64,000 nucleotides of DNA, taken from NCBI GenBank assembly GCA_902787715.1, contig CADAHQ010000006.1, forward strand, positions 3,311 through 67,310, read 5' to 3'. Each line of letters opens with the position of its first letter. The first letter of the stretch is position 1. Made by a program: the position numbers and the translations under genes. This stretch comes from an uncultured Lachnospiraceae bacterium. Lineage in GTDB: Bacteria > Bacillota > Clostridia > Lachnospirales > Lachnospiraceae. Below, piece by piece: positions 26,608-35,618 of the stretch. The notes beneath the pieces were generated by a model. It was not told where the DNA came from. It did not search any database and saw nothing but the letters and a program-made list of their open reading frames with translations.

Positions 26608-28807
26608 GCTATCATTCAAAATTACGGCAATTATCTTATGCGCCGTTTTATGCCTTTCGAGTGTCATTACGGTGTTTGCCATGACAAACGATAAAACCGA
26701 AGAGCAAAAAAAAGATGCGGTCACAGCAACAACCACCGCCAATACAGATAAAGACTCAACGAAAGATGAAACTGTGTATGTCTTGGCAGGAGCCGACGGT
26801 TCTGTTCAGAAAATTATTGTAAGCGACTGGATAAAAAATGCTTTAGGCGCTGCTTCCATTACCGATTCCACCGGGCTTTCCGATATTGAAAACGTAAAGG
26901 GCAATGAGTCCTACACAATCAGCGGAAACGCCAAGGTTTGGGATGCACAAGGCAACGATATTTACTATCGGGGCAATATTGAAAAAGAACTGCCCGTAGG
27001 CATGACTGTCACCTACACGCTCGATGGCAAGAAAGTTTCCGCCGATGAGATTGCGGGTAAGACCGGCAAAGTAAGCATTCGATTTGATTACGATAACAGA
27101 CAGTATGAAATGGTAAAAATCGACGGTAAAGAAGAAAGGATTTATGTTCCTTTTGCGATGCTCACGGGTATGCTTCTTGATAACGAGCATTTCCGCAATG
27201 TTGAAGTAACGAACGGTAAGATTATCAACGACGGCGATCGCACGGCAGTCGTGGGAATTGCACTTCCAGGATTACAGGAAAATCTCGGCATCAGCAAAGA
27301 CAAACTTAACATTCCCGATTACGTGGAAATCACTGCGGACGCTTCCGATTTCAGTTTTGGAATGACCGTTACTTTTGCCACCAATGAACTGTTCAATAAC
27401 TTTAATACATCAAAGCTTGATTCTGACGACGACCTGACAGGTTACATACGAGAACTTTCCGACGGAATGAAGCAGTTGCTTGACGGATCGTCAGCACTCT
27501 ATGGTGGACTTACTACACTGCTTGACAAATCGAAAGAGCTTGTATCCGGGATCAACCAGCTTGCTGACGGTGCGAAAGTATTGAAAGACGGTGCTGTTTC
27601 CGTTGATGACGGTGCAGGACAGTTGAAGGCAGGCGCTGCAGAACTAGCTGGCGGTCTTAATACTTTGAAAGGTAACAATGACACGCTCAACGGCGGAGCC
27701 AAGCAAGTTTTTGAAACCTTGCTTTCTACCGCAGAAACGCAGATCAAAGCCGGCGGCATTTCGGTTCCCACTCTTACCATTGATAATTACGCTCAAGTGT
27801 TGACCGGTGTGATCAATTCTCTTGACGAAACCTCTGTATATAACCAGGCACTCGCACAGGTCACTGCCGCCGTGGAGAAAAACAGACCGCTTATCGTAGA
27901 AAAGGTTACGGCTGCCGTTCGTGAACAAGTGGCTGCCGGAGTAACCGACGCCGTTCGTGAACAGGTTGCGGCAGGTGTGACCGCCGCCGTGCGCGAACAG
28001 GTTTCTGAGCAAGTGATCGTTGCCGCTACCGGAATGAGCAAATCCGATTACGAAGCTGCCGTTTCCGCAGGAATGATTCCCGCAGAAACGCAGAATTCCA
28101 TTTCCGCTGCAATTGAAGTGCAGATGCAGACAAATGAAGTTAAAGCACTGATTGAATCCAATATCACGGCAAAAATGGAAAGTGACGAAATCAAGTCGAC
28201 CGTAAAAGCAAACACCGACGCGCAGATGCAGACCGAAGAAATTCAGAAAACGGTTGCGGATAATGTTGAATTGCAGGTAAAACAGGCAATTTCCGAAAAT
28301 ATGGCTTCCGATGAAGTCAAAGCAAAGCTTGCGGCTGCATCTGAAGGTGCAAAATCAATCATTTCTCTGAAGACCTCTCTTGACAGCTACAATGCATTTT
28401 ATCTCGGACTTTTGACTTATACAAATGGTGTTGCCTCTGCCGCAGACGGGGCATCTTCTCTTGCTTCAGGTGCCTCCGATCTTAAGGATGGCACGGCTCA
28501 GCTCAAAGCCGGAGCCGCTACACTTTTCGATGGTATCCTGCAGTTGAAAAACGGAGCCCCTGCTTTAGTTGACGGCGTATCTCAGCTGAAAAACGGAGCA
28601 ATGCAGTTAAGTGACGGACTGAAGAAGTTCAACGAGGAAGGCGTTCAAAAGATTATTGAGCTTGTGGGCAACGATATGAAAGGTTTTGTTACTCGCTTGA
28701 AGGCAACGATAGACGTATCAAAGAATTACCGAAATTTCTCCGGCATCAGCGATGATATGGGAGGTCAAGTCAAATTCATCTATCGTACAGAAGAAATATC
28801 CAAGTAA
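26600..28807 (+). CDS. YhgE/Pip-like secreted repeat protein
   Basis: A 735-residue protein with a signal peptide (residues 1-28). Two runs of the X-L-x-D-G-x-x-x-L-x-x-G pattern typical of YhgE/Pip proteins (for example LLDGSSALYGGLTTLLDKSK and later LFDGILQLKNGAPALVDGVS) flank a long helical centre. Within the centre are three 12-residue repeats of the form VTAAVREQVAAG. It probably forms an elongated periplasm-side coiled coil working with the MMPL exporter, with which it overlaps. It lacks the C-terminal ABC-2 permease helices of full YhgE. Function inferred from context. Confidence 0.8.
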   Translation: MNKLSFKITAIILCAVLCLSSVITVFAMTNDKTEEQKKDAVTATTTANTDKDSTKDETVYVLAGADGSVQKIIVSDWIKNALGAASITDSTGLSDIENVKGNESYTISGNAKVWDAQGNDIYYRGNIEKELPVGMTVTYTLDGKKVSADEIAGKTGKVSIRFDYDNRQYEMVKIDGKEERIYVPFAMLTGMLLDNEHFRNVEVTNGKIINDGDRTAVVGIALPGLQENLGISKDKLNIPDYVEITADASDFSFGMTVTFATNELFNNFNTSKLDSDDDLTGYIRELSDGMKQLLDGSSALYGGLTTLLDKSKELVSGINQLADGAKVLKDGAVSVDDGAGQLKAGAAELAGGLNTLKGNNDTLNGGAKQVFETLLSTAETQIKAGGISVPTLTIDNYAQVLTGVINSLDETSVYNQALAQVTAAVEKNRPLIVEKVTAAVREQVAAGVTDAVREQVAAGVTAAVREQVSEQVIVAATGMSKSDYEAAVSAGMIPAETQNSISAAIEVQMQTNEVKALIESNITAKMESDEIKSTVKANTDAQMQTEEIQKTVADNVELQVKQAISENMASDEVKAKLAAASEGAKSIISLKTSLDSYNAFYLGLLTYTNGVASAADGASSLASGASDLKDGTAQLKAGAATLFDGILQLKNGAPALVDGVSQLKNGAMQLSDGLKKFNEEGVQKIIELVGNDMKGFVTRLKATIDVSKNYRNFSGISDDMGGQVKFIYRTEEISK
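27903..28010 (+). repeat. three tandem 36-bp coding repeats
   Basis: Three imperfect copies of a 36-base unit encode VTAAVREQVAAG, VTDAVREQVAAG and VTAAVREQVSEQ inside the YhgE-like gene. Confidence 0.7.
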
Positions 28808-28812
28808 ACAAT

Positions 28813-28842
28813 ACGGCGGCGGGGATTTCTCCCAGCCGCCGT
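28813..28842. terminator. GC-rich hairpin after the YhgE-like gene
   Basis: ACGGCGGC / GCCGCCGT with an inner GGGG/TCCC pairing lies 6 bases after the stop. T-runs are weak on both sides (ATTTATTATG on plus, TATTGTTTAC on minus), so it may serve both directions. Confidence 0.6.
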
Positions 28843-28849
28843 GCATTTA

Positions 28850-29136
28850 TTATGTGTATATCAAATCATTATTGACTGTTTCCGTTGCCGTTTTCCGTAC
28901 TGCGTTTATCTGTGGTACCCAAAGCATTTGTTTTTCTGCTTTGAGCGTTTCCGTGATACCTTCATTTTCGACAAGGTCTTTTACCAGTCGAAGGAACGTA
29001 TCCTTCGACTGTTCGTTCAAATCTGCAAGATAACCGTTCAGCTTTCCACTTGTCATCAGCTCGGTGTAAACGGTCTTGTGGCCAGTAATCTGTGCTCAAA
29101 ATCGTCCAAGTAATAGTGTTTTCTTTCATCGTTCAT
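28850..29136 (-). pseudogene. TnpV transposon protein remnant
   Basis: The minus strand encodes the C-terminal half of a TnpV-type transposon protein (TSGKLNGYLADLNEQ, then LKAEKQMLWVPQINAVRKTA). The upstream part in frame (HKTVYTELM) has no start, while a fragment like the family N-terminus (MKENTITW) opens in another frame at 29129 after AAAAGGAGG. The gene is therefore internally deleted and frameshifted. TnpV is carried by conjugative and mobilizable transposons of Firmicutes. It marks an old mobile-element edge beside the AT-rich block. Confidence 0.7.
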
Positions 29137-29207
29137 AGTTCTCGCCTCCTTTTCCTATATTGTAGGCGATAACAAGAAATAAATCGAATGTGTGGATTTA
29201 TAATAAT

Positions 29208-29248
29208 AGAAAAAACGCCCAGAAAAGCATTTCGCCTTTCTGAGCGTT
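29208..29248 (-). terminator. terminator of the XRE regulator gene
   Basis: On the minus strand AACGCTCAGAAA / TTTCTGGGCGTT (one mismatch) with an 11-base loop runs into TTTTTTC. It lies about 95 bases after the XRE stop. Confidence 0.75.
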
Positions 29249-29298
29249 ATTCTTTGCCTTTGCGATGCTACGGTATTGTTTTGGAATTACTTCCTTAT

Positions 29299-29331
29299 CC
29301 ACCCGTGGTATTTGCCCGGGCGGCGTTTTTT
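29299..29331 (+). terminator. orphan plus-strand terminator
   Basis: CCACCCG / CGGGCGG (6 of 7 pairs) is followed by CG and six T. No plus-strand gene lies directly upstream, so it may be left from an earlier gene order before the block at 23-29 kb arrived. Confidence 0.4.
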
Positions 29332-29342
29332 ATCAAGCACGA

Positions 29343-29876
29343 TCAATCTTTGTCATTGTACGTCTGCTGTGCAGACTCGACGAGGCAGCAGGCCTCGACT
29401 TTCCACTCGCGGCAGGAGTAGAATCCCTTGTCCGCGTAGAACATCGCTTCCTTCGCGTAGGAGCTTGCTTCCGATGCGGAAACTCCTGCGGACTTTGCAT
29501 GAGCAAGACAGCTCATGGTGTATACCGCGCACGCTTCGTCGTAGAAGAGATTGTCGGTCTGCAGAAGGGGCTTCACGGTGGAAGCAGCTCCGCGGAAATC
29601 TCCGCTGCGGTAGAGCGCCTTTGCCTTCATGATCGGACGGGAATCTCCCTCGGTCTCTGTGATGGAGAGGCGGCGATCCTCCGGCGTCAGAAGGTGGATG
29701 GAAATATCCAGCTTCTTGGAGAGATACTCCAAAGTTTTAATTGACGGAATAGCAGTTCCGCTCTCAATCTGGGAGAGCATATTGCGGGTAATGAAATCCC
29801 CGACTACCTGACTCTGGGTGAGCTTCTTGGCAAGCCGGGCTTCCTTGATGATGCGTCCGATTTCAGCACGATCCAT
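29343..29876 (-). CDS. XRE-family regulator with C-terminal helical repeat domain
   Basis: A 177-residue protein. An N-terminal Cro/C1 HTH (IIKEARLAKKLTQSQVVGDF, ITRNMLSQIESGTAIPSIKT) is followed by a TPR-like helical domain (KAKALYRSGDFRGAASTVKP) as in Rgg/PlcR-like regulators, which bind peptides. I start at the ATG at 29876, nine bases after AGGAGG; another ATG two codons upstream is too close. It is divergent from the DUF885 lipoprotein gene, and TTTACA boxes in the shared 290-base region may be its operators. Confidence 0.85.
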   Translation of the reverse strand: MDRAEIGRIIKEARLAKKLTQSQVVGDFITRNMLSQIESGTAIPSIKTLEYLSKKLDISIHLLTPEDRRLSITETEGDSRPIMKAKALYRSGDFRGAASTVKPLLQTDNLFYDEACAVYTMSCLAHAKSAGVSASEASSYAKEAMFYADKGFYSCREWKVEACCLVESAQQTYNDKD

Positions 29877-29957
29877 ACACATTTTCCTCCTTTTTACTGT
29901 TCTGTGTTTGCGCCTGTCTCTGGGCATGTTTATCTGTTTATTCATCGGGATAAACCC

Positions 29958-30023
29958 GTAAACTTCATTTACAACCATCTGAATTGTAACAGATATTTAC
30001 AGAAAATGCAAGACGCTTTTACA
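29958..30023. promoter_or_regulatory. TTTACA boxes in the divergent intergenic region
   Basis: GTAAA-CTTCA-TTTAC forms an inverted repeat at 29958-29972. Further TTTACA copies lie at 29996-30001 and 30018-30023. They precede the promoter of the DUF885 gene and could be operators of the divergent XRE regulator. The rest of 29877-30166 holds that promoter and a 95-base leader. Confidence 0.35.
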
Positions 30024-30042
30024 ATCTTTTCACAGTTTTTTG

Positions 30043-30071
30043 TTGAAAAATATGTGTCCGCACCCTATAAT
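30043..30071 (+). promoter_or_regulatory. sigma-A promoter of the DUF885 lipoprotein gene
   Basis: TTGAAA (30043-30048), 17-base spacer and perfect TATAAT (30066-30071). Confidence 0.85.
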
Positions 30072-30166
30072 GTAACATATATGTGCGTTCGCGACAATTG
30101 GGGGATTCGTCCCGCGTGCGTCTGCGTATATGAGGCAAATACTCTTACAGAGAAAGGTTTTTTACT

Positions 30167-32056
30167 ATGAAGAGAATCAATGTTTGGAAACGGGGATTCT
30201 GTCTTCTTCTTGCCATTGTCATGGTGCTTGCAGGTTGTACCAATGAGAAGGCCCAGAAGAGAGAGTCCGGAAACAATACCGCGGCGACACCGACGCCGAC
30301 GGAAGCAGCGGCGCCCACCGTCACCGCTACACCTACGGTTGAGCCGGCAACCCCGACTCCCACCGAAGCGGTAGCAACGCCTACCCCGACCCCTTTGAAC
30401 CGCTATGCGACGAAGGAAGAGGAGCAGGAGGCATTTACCAAGTTCCTCGATGAGGTGTTCGTCGATTTCATCGGAACCAACGAGATGATTGTGCATTTTA
30501 CGCTGGAGCATCCCGAGAAATACGGTATCACCACGGATTTCATCCTCGAGGAGGAGGCGTCTGATTTTGCAGCCACCTATGAGGATATGATGCAGTATGC
30601 GGATCGTCTGCATGAGTTCAACTACGACAATCTGACGGCTGCACAGAAGGTCAATTACGACCGTCTTGACTATGAAATCCGCTATTCCGAGAAGGCCAAG
30701 GGCGTGAAGGCCTGCATGAACTACCTGATGTGTGAGAACAGCAACTCCGTGAGCAACCTCTCGACGTATCTCACCGAGTATGCGTTTCCGGAGAAGAAGG
30801 ATATCGACAATTTTGTGTCCGTCTTAAAGTCCATGCCCGCATACCTGGATTCCCTCGGAAAGTTGATGAAGAGCCTCTGCGAGGAAGGTTACACCCCGAC
30901 CCAGGGAATGTACGACACCACCGTGGAGAACATCGAAAACATCGGAAAGCTTGAGAACAATGTCATCCTCGCCGCCTTCCGTGAGAATGCGAAGGAAGCC
31001 GGCCTTGAGGATGAGGTTTACAACAGCTATGTGACGCTTGTTGAGGAGACGCTGAAGGCGGAGGTTTGCCCGGCATTTGACAAGCTTATGACTACGGTGA
31101 AGGGACTGGAGAGCTACATTTCGGAGCCGAAGCCGCTTGCCTCCATTGAGGGCGGCAAGGCTTACTACGAAGTGCTTGCACAGACGACCACCGGTTCCAA
31201 CTGGACCGTGGATAAGATGTATGAGTACCTTCTCGACAAGTCCCAGAACATGATCAAGGATTATCTCAATATCTACTCCAAGGATAAGGATGCCTTTGAC
31301 CGCGCCGGTGAGATGCAGTACGGCACCAGAGATTTCACCACGATTCTGGATGATCTGAAGAAGCGTACCGCACAGGAGTATCCGAAGATCCGCGATACGA
31401 ATTACATCGTTTCCGCTCTGCCGGATGAGCTGTGCGTGGAGGGTATCCTCGCGTACTTCATGAGTCCGCAGTATGACAACCCTGACCGCAAGGTTATCCG
31501 TGTGAACCCGAAGAACAAGAGCGGCGACATCGAGCTGTTCTCGACCCTTGCACACGAGGGTTATCCGGGACACCTGTACCAGGATGAGTACTTCCGCATG
31601 TCGGAAGGTTATCACCCGATCAACTCGGCTCTGAGCTACACCGGTTACATGGAAGGCTGGGCAACCATGATGGGTACGAACGCTTACCTTTGGGCAACCA
31701 ACGGAGATGCCAACGCTTCCTTCATCTTTGACTTCGACTACACCTACTCCATGTCCATCGTGGCTTGCTGCGATATGGGTATCAACTACTTCAACTGGTC
31801 CAAGGACGAGCTTAAGAAGTTCTTGAGCAAGAACTACTTAAGCGAGAGTGCAGCCGACGAGATCATCGCCATGGTTGTTGCGGATCCCGCGATTTATCTT
31901 CCTTACACTCTCAGCCATTTCCAGTGCATGGACATCATCGAAGAGCTGATGACGACGAAGGGTATGACGAAGATGCAGGCGTACGAGGCCTTCCTCAAGG
32001 TAGGCCCCTGCAGCCTTGACGTGCTTCGCAAGAACCTGGGAATCAGTCCCGAATAA
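30167..32056 (+). CDS. DUF885 family lipoprotein, probable metallopeptidase
   Basis: A 629-residue lipoprotein. The signal ends in the lipobox LAGC near residue 24, then a Thr-Pro-rich linker to about residue 78. The DUF885 domain shows its zinc motif LAHEGYPGHLYQ (H463, E464, H469), matching the family HExxPGH pattern, with the conserved Glu further on (YMEGWATMMG). DUF885 proteins are thought to be zinc-dependent peptidases on the cell surface; the substrate is unknown. The lipid anchor places it outside the membrane. A strong promoter precedes it and a terminator follows. Confidence 0.9.
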   Translation: MKRINVWKRGFCLLLAIVMVLAGCTNEKAQKRESGNNTAATPTPTEAAAPTVTATPTVEPATPTPTEAVATPTPTPLNRYATKEEEQEAFTKFLDEVFVDFIGTNEMIVHFTLEHPEKYGITTDFILEEEASDFAATYEDMMQYADRLHEFNYDNLTAAQKVNYDRLDYEIRYSEKAKGVKACMNYLMCENSNSVSNLSTYLTEYAFPEKKDIDNFVSVLKSMPAYLDSLGKLMKSLCEEGYTPTQGMYDTTVENIENIGKLENNVILAAFRENAKEAGLEDEVYNSYVTLVEETLKAEVCPAFDKLMTTVKGLESYISEPKPLASIEGGKAYYEVLAQTTTGSNWTVDKMYEYLLDKSQNMIKDYLNIYSKDKDAFDRAGEMQYGTRDFTTILDDLKKRTAQEYPKIRDTNYIVSALPDELCVEGILAYFMSPQYDNPDRKVIRVNPKNKSGDIELFSTLAHEGYPGHLYQDEYFRMSEGYHPINSALSYTGYMEGWATMMGTNAYLWATNGDANASFIFDFDYTYSMSIVACCDMGINYFNWSKDELKKFLSKNYLSESAADEIIAMVVADPAIYLPYTLSHFQCMDIIEELMTTKGMTKMQAYEAFLKVGPCSLDVLRKNLGISPE

Positions 32057-32091
32057 GGCGTTGTAAGCCGTATAACAACAGATTGACACAG

Positions 32092-32129
32092 ATGCCGGCC
32101 GGCGGGAAAACCCGTTGGCCGGCATTTTT
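32092..32129 (+). terminator. rho-independent terminator of the DUF885 gene
   Basis: A 15-bp stem with two wobbles (ATGCCGGCCGGCGGG / CCCGTTGGCCGGCAT), AAAA loop and TTTT. Confidence 0.9.
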
Positions 32130-32161
32130 CGAAAAATAATTGTAAAATTCAACAAAAAGAA

Positions 32162-32190
32162 TTGAATAATTCGCGAAAAATTGGTAAAAT
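32162..32190 (+). promoter_or_regulatory. sigma-A promoter of the EF-G-like gene
   Basis: TTGAAT (32162-32167) and TAAAAT (32185-32190) with a 17-base spacer, 54 bases before the start codon. Confidence 0.7.
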
Positions 32191-32243
32191 CAACACATGG
32201 TTTTCGCTTCAGCGGAACACTACGATATTGGAGGGTTACAAAC

Positions 32244-34331
32244 ATGCAGACTTACAAGTACGAGAAGATCCGCAACGTCGCGGTATTGGGTCACGGCGGC
32301 TGCGGTAAGACAACTCTCGTGGAAGCCATGGCATATACGACGGGAATCACAAAGCGTATGGGCCGTGTAGAGGAAGGCAACACCATCAGTGACTACGACA
32401 AGGAAGAGCAGAAGAGACTGTTCTCCATCAGCACGACGCTGGTGCCGATTCTCTGGGAGGATACGAAGATCAATTTCCTGGATACCCCGGGTTATTTCGA
32501 TTTTGTCGGTGAGGTTGAGGAAGCTATCAGCGCAGCGGACGCTGCCGTCATCGTTGTTTCTGCGAAGGCAGGCATCGAAGTCGGTACGAAGAAGGCTTGG
32601 GACCTGTGCGAGCGCTACAAGCTGCCGCGCATGTTCTTTGTCACCGACATGGATGATGACAACGCAAGTTTCCGAAACGTGGTTGAGGCTCTGAAGGCGG
32701 ATTACGGCAACCGTATCGCTCCGTTCCACACCCCGATTCGTGAGAATGAGAAGTTCGTGGGATTCGTTAACGTCGTGAAGAAGGCAGGACGCCGCTTCTC
32801 GAACAACCTCGGCGAGTACGTCGACGGTGACATCCCCGAGTACTGCATGGAGTACACCAATGCATACCGCGACGCCCTGATGGAGTCCATCGCGGAGACC
32901 AGCGAAGACCTGATGAACAAGTTCTTCGAGGGCGAAGAGTTCACGATGGTGGAGATTGAGAACGCCATCCGCAGCGGTGTTGCATCCTGCGATATGATTC
33001 CGGTTCTCTGCGGTTCCGGCGTTCAGGCGAGAGGAACGTTTGCGCTTTTGCAGGCAATCGACAAGTATTTCCCGTCGCCGAACAAGAACGTCATCACCGG
33101 TATGAGCCAGAAGACCGAGACCACCTTCTTCGCGGACTACGATGCGAACAAGGATTTCTCGGCCCGCGTCTTCAAGACCATCGCCGATCCGTTTATCGGC
33201 AAATTCTCCCTGATCAAGGTTTGCTCCGGCATCCTGAAGTCCGATTCCGTGATTTACAACGCGAACAAGGGCACCGAGGAAAAGCTGTCCCGCCTGTATG
33301 TGTTGCGCGGCAAGGAGCAGATTGAAGTGAAGGAGCTGTACGCCGGCGATATCGGTGCCATCGGAAAGCTTTCCGACACTCAGACCGGTGACACGCTTTC
33401 GACGAAAGCCAACCCGATTATCTACGATCCGATTAAGATGTCCGTTCCGTACACTTACGTTCGCTACGAGGCGAAGAACAAGGGCGATGACGACAAGGTT
33501 TCGCAGGCTCTTGCAAAGTTGATGGAAGAGGACAAGACCTTAAAGACCGTCAACGACACCGAAAACCGTCAGGCTCTTCTGTACGGTATCGGCGAGCAGC
33601 AGATTGATGTCACCGTGAGCAAGCTTCTTTCCCGTTACAAGGTTGAGGTTGTCACCTCCAAGCCGAAGGTAGCTTACCGCGAGACGATCCGCAAGAAGGT
33701 TCAGGTCCAGGGCCGCCACAAGAAGCAGTCCGGCGGTGCCGGCCAGTTCGGTGACGTTATCATGACCTTCGAGCCTTCGGGCGATCTTGAGACGCCTTAC
33801 ATCTTCGAAGAGAAGATCTTCGGCGGTTCCGTTCCGAGAAACTTCTTCCCGGCGGTTGAAAAGGGTGTGCAGGAGAGTGTTCTCGCAGGACCTCTCGCAG
33901 GCTACCCGGTTGTGGGTATCAAGGCTACGCTCATCGACGGTTCCTACCATCCGGTAGACTCCAACGAAATGGCATTCAAGCTCGCTGCCCGCAAGGCGTT
34001 CAAGGCCGGTATCATGGACGCTACGCCGATTATCCTCGAGCCCATCGCTTCCATGAAGGTTGTGGTTCCGGACAAGTTCACCGGTGATATCATGGGTGAC
34101 CTGAGCAAGCGCCGCGGCCGCGTTCTGGGTATGAACCCCATCGCCGGCGGCAAGCAGGAGATTATCGCGGACATCCCGATGTCCGAGCTCTACGGTTACT
34201 CCACGGATCTTCGTTCCATGACCGGCGGTATCGGCGACTACTCCTATGAGTTCGCCCGCTACGAGCCCGCTCCTTCGGATGTTCAGGCGAAGGTTATCGA
34301 CGAGGCCGAGAAGGTTGAAGACGACGAGTAA
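32244..34331 (+). CDS. elongation factor G-like translational GTPase (paralogue)
   Basis: A 695-residue protein with the five EF-G domains. The P-loop is GHGGCGKTT (residues 16-24). The G3 motif reads DTPGYFDF, so the catalytic His of EF-G (DTPGH) is Tyr84. The G4 motif reads TDMD instead of NKMD. Domain IV (GAGQFGDV, then domain V RRGRVLGMNP) is well conserved. This fits the EF-G paralogue group of Firmicutes rather than the main fusA, which normally sits with rpsL/rpsG. It binds ribosomes; its exact role is unknown. The start follows GGAGGG; the frame is open further upstream. Confidence 0.9.
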   Translation: MQTYKYEKIRNVAVLGHGGCGKTTLVEAMAYTTGITKRMGRVEEGNTISDYDKEEQKRLFSISTTLVPILWEDTKINFLDTPGYFDFVGEVEEAISAADAAVIVVSAKAGIEVGTKKAWDLCERYKLPRMFFVTDMDDDNASFRNVVEALKADYGNRIAPFHTPIRENEKFVGFVNVVKKAGRRFSNNLGEYVDGDIPEYCMEYTNAYRDALMESIAETSEDLMNKFFEGEEFTMVEIENAIRSGVASCDMIPVLCGSGVQARGTFALLQAIDKYFPSPNKNVITGMSQKTETTFFADYDANKDFSARVFKTIADPFIGKFSLIKVCSGILKSDSVIYNANKGTEEKLSRLYVLRGKEQIEVKELYAGDIGAIGKLSDTQTGDTLSTKANPIIYDPIKMSVPYTYVRYEAKNKGDDDKVSQALAKLMEEDKTLKTVNDTENRQALLYGIGEQQIDVTVSKLLSRYKVEVVTSKPKVAYRETIRKKVQVQGRHKKQSGGAGQFGDVIMTFEPSGDLETPYIFEEKIFGGSVPRNFFPAVEKGVQESVLAGPLAGYPVVGIKATLIDGSYHPVDSNEMAFKLAARKAFKAGIMDATPIILEPIASMKVVVPDKFTGDIMGDLSKRRGRVLGMNPIAGGKQEIIADIPMSELYGYSTDLRSMTGGIGDYSYEFARYEPAPSDVQAKVIDEAEKVEDDE

Positions 34332-34362
34332 TTCGTTCGCAACAATGGATTTTGTTTATTCG

Positions 34363-34393
34363 CTGCAGAGGCCGTTTTCCACGACCTCTGCAG
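34363..34393 (+). terminator. hairpin after the EF-G-like gene, no U-tract
   Basis: A perfect 9-bp stem CTGCAGAGG / CCTCTGCAG with a 13-base loop. The following bases are not T-rich, so termination may be partial and the next four genes may be read through. Confidence 0.45.
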
Positions 34394-34430
34394 TATGCTG
34401 TATTGGAATATCGGAAACTGAGGGAGTAGT

Positions 34431-35597
34431 ATGTTTCGGAGAATGACGGAACAGGAGATAGCCATTCGTAAAATTCACGATCTCCGGATGGTGGCGGTCT
34501 ACGAATTCACGGAGGCTGTCAGTGGGGGTAAAATCAATCCCCGGGGGACGGACCCGGACCGCGACGGCTGCACGGCGGTCACGGTTTTGTACGGGGACAA
34601 TGAGCAGATTACCCTGAGCGAGCTCGACCCGTACTATGAAGTTTTAATCGGCAGGGTGTTTGAGCTCTACGGCGAAGCGGCAAATCCTTCCGCCATCCTG
34701 ATGAACGAGAAAACCCGGGCGCTGTTTGAGAGCGGACGATTTACGGAGGAGGCGCATTTTCAGCGGGAGTTTCTCGCAAAAGAAGGCGCCGCAATGCCGT
34801 ATCTGCCCTTCAATGCCCGCGACAACCGCATGTTTCTGCCGGTGGCCACGTTTGTGCTGAAGGCGGCCTGCGGGATTCTGGAGCGGGAGGCGACGGTGGT
34901 TTCCAAAAGCTTCGGCTGGCGCGGAAGAGGGGCCGTCACGCTGCATTCCCGGGGCGTGGACACGCTGCTTCCGGTGGAGGTGGTCATGGCCCGGGAACGG
35001 GAGTACCGCATCCATGTGGGGGAATGGCCGGAGCCGGGCTGCCTGGATTCGCTGCAGATTGATGAGAGCTGGGACAACGACGGGATGGAGGTGGCATTTG
35101 CCACGCGTAAAGGAAATCTGACCGGACGGTTTTCCTGCCGGCTTTCGGAGAACGGCGCGGAGATTTTGTATGACGCGAGTCAGGACGGAAAGCAGGTGTA
35201 TTACAACCGGGAGAAGATCCCCGGGGAGCCGTTTTTACAGGCGGTTCCGGAAAACCTTCGAAGGCTGTTACCGGCGGACATTCCGTTCTCCGCGGCATAT
35301 CGGCTTCCATTGGGAATCATTTACGTTGTCTCAGGGGAGACGAAGCAATATCAGGACATTCAAAAGACCGATTACTGTTCGGCACTTTTGTTTCCGGAGG
35401 CGGAGTATGCCGAGCTCCGGGCATGGACTTTGGTTGAGAACCGGACGACGAAGGTGGTTCTTCGGAAGAATTCCGTCTGTATGAGGCGTGCAATGCTTGA
35501 GGACGGGCGAATCCAGACATACTTTGAGCCGGAGATTGCGGGGGCTTCCGGCATCTATAAGACGGAGCTTGCCGGAAGGTATTTTCTGAGCGAATAA
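34431..35597 (+). CDS. hypothetical protein, first gene of the AAA+/TelA cluster
   Basis: I do not recognise this 388-residue protein. It has no signal peptide or membrane helix, so it is cytoplasmic. Sequence features are a helical start (residues 1-25), a stretch with several acidic turns (RGTDPDRDGC, DNEQITLSELD) and a beta-rich second half. It has no visible nucleotide-binding motif. The gene ends 21 bases before the large AAA+ gene and opens a run of four tightly spaced genes, so it is probably a partner of that machine. Ribosome site GAGGGAG is present. Confidence 0.7.
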   Translation: MFRRMTEQEIAIRKIHDLRMVAVYEFTEAVSGGKINPRGTDPDRDGCTAVTVLYGDNEQITLSELDPYYEVLIGRVFELYGEAANPSAILMNEKTRALFESGRFTEEAHFQREFLAKEGAAMPYLPFNARDNRMFLPVATFVLKAACGILEREATVVSKSFGWRGRGAVTLHSRGVDTLLPVEVVMAREREYRIHVGEWPEPGCLDSLQIDESWDNDGMEVAFATRKGNLTGRFSCRLSENGAEILYDASQDGKQVYYNREKIPGEPFLQAVPENLRRLLPADIPFSAAYRLPLGIIYVVSGETKQYQDIQKTDYCSALLFPEAEYAELRAWTLVENRTTKVVLRKNSVCMRRAMLEDGRIQTYFEPEIAGASGIYKTELAGRYFLSE

Positions 35598-35618
35598 GAC
35601 CGAAAGAGGGAGAAAACG

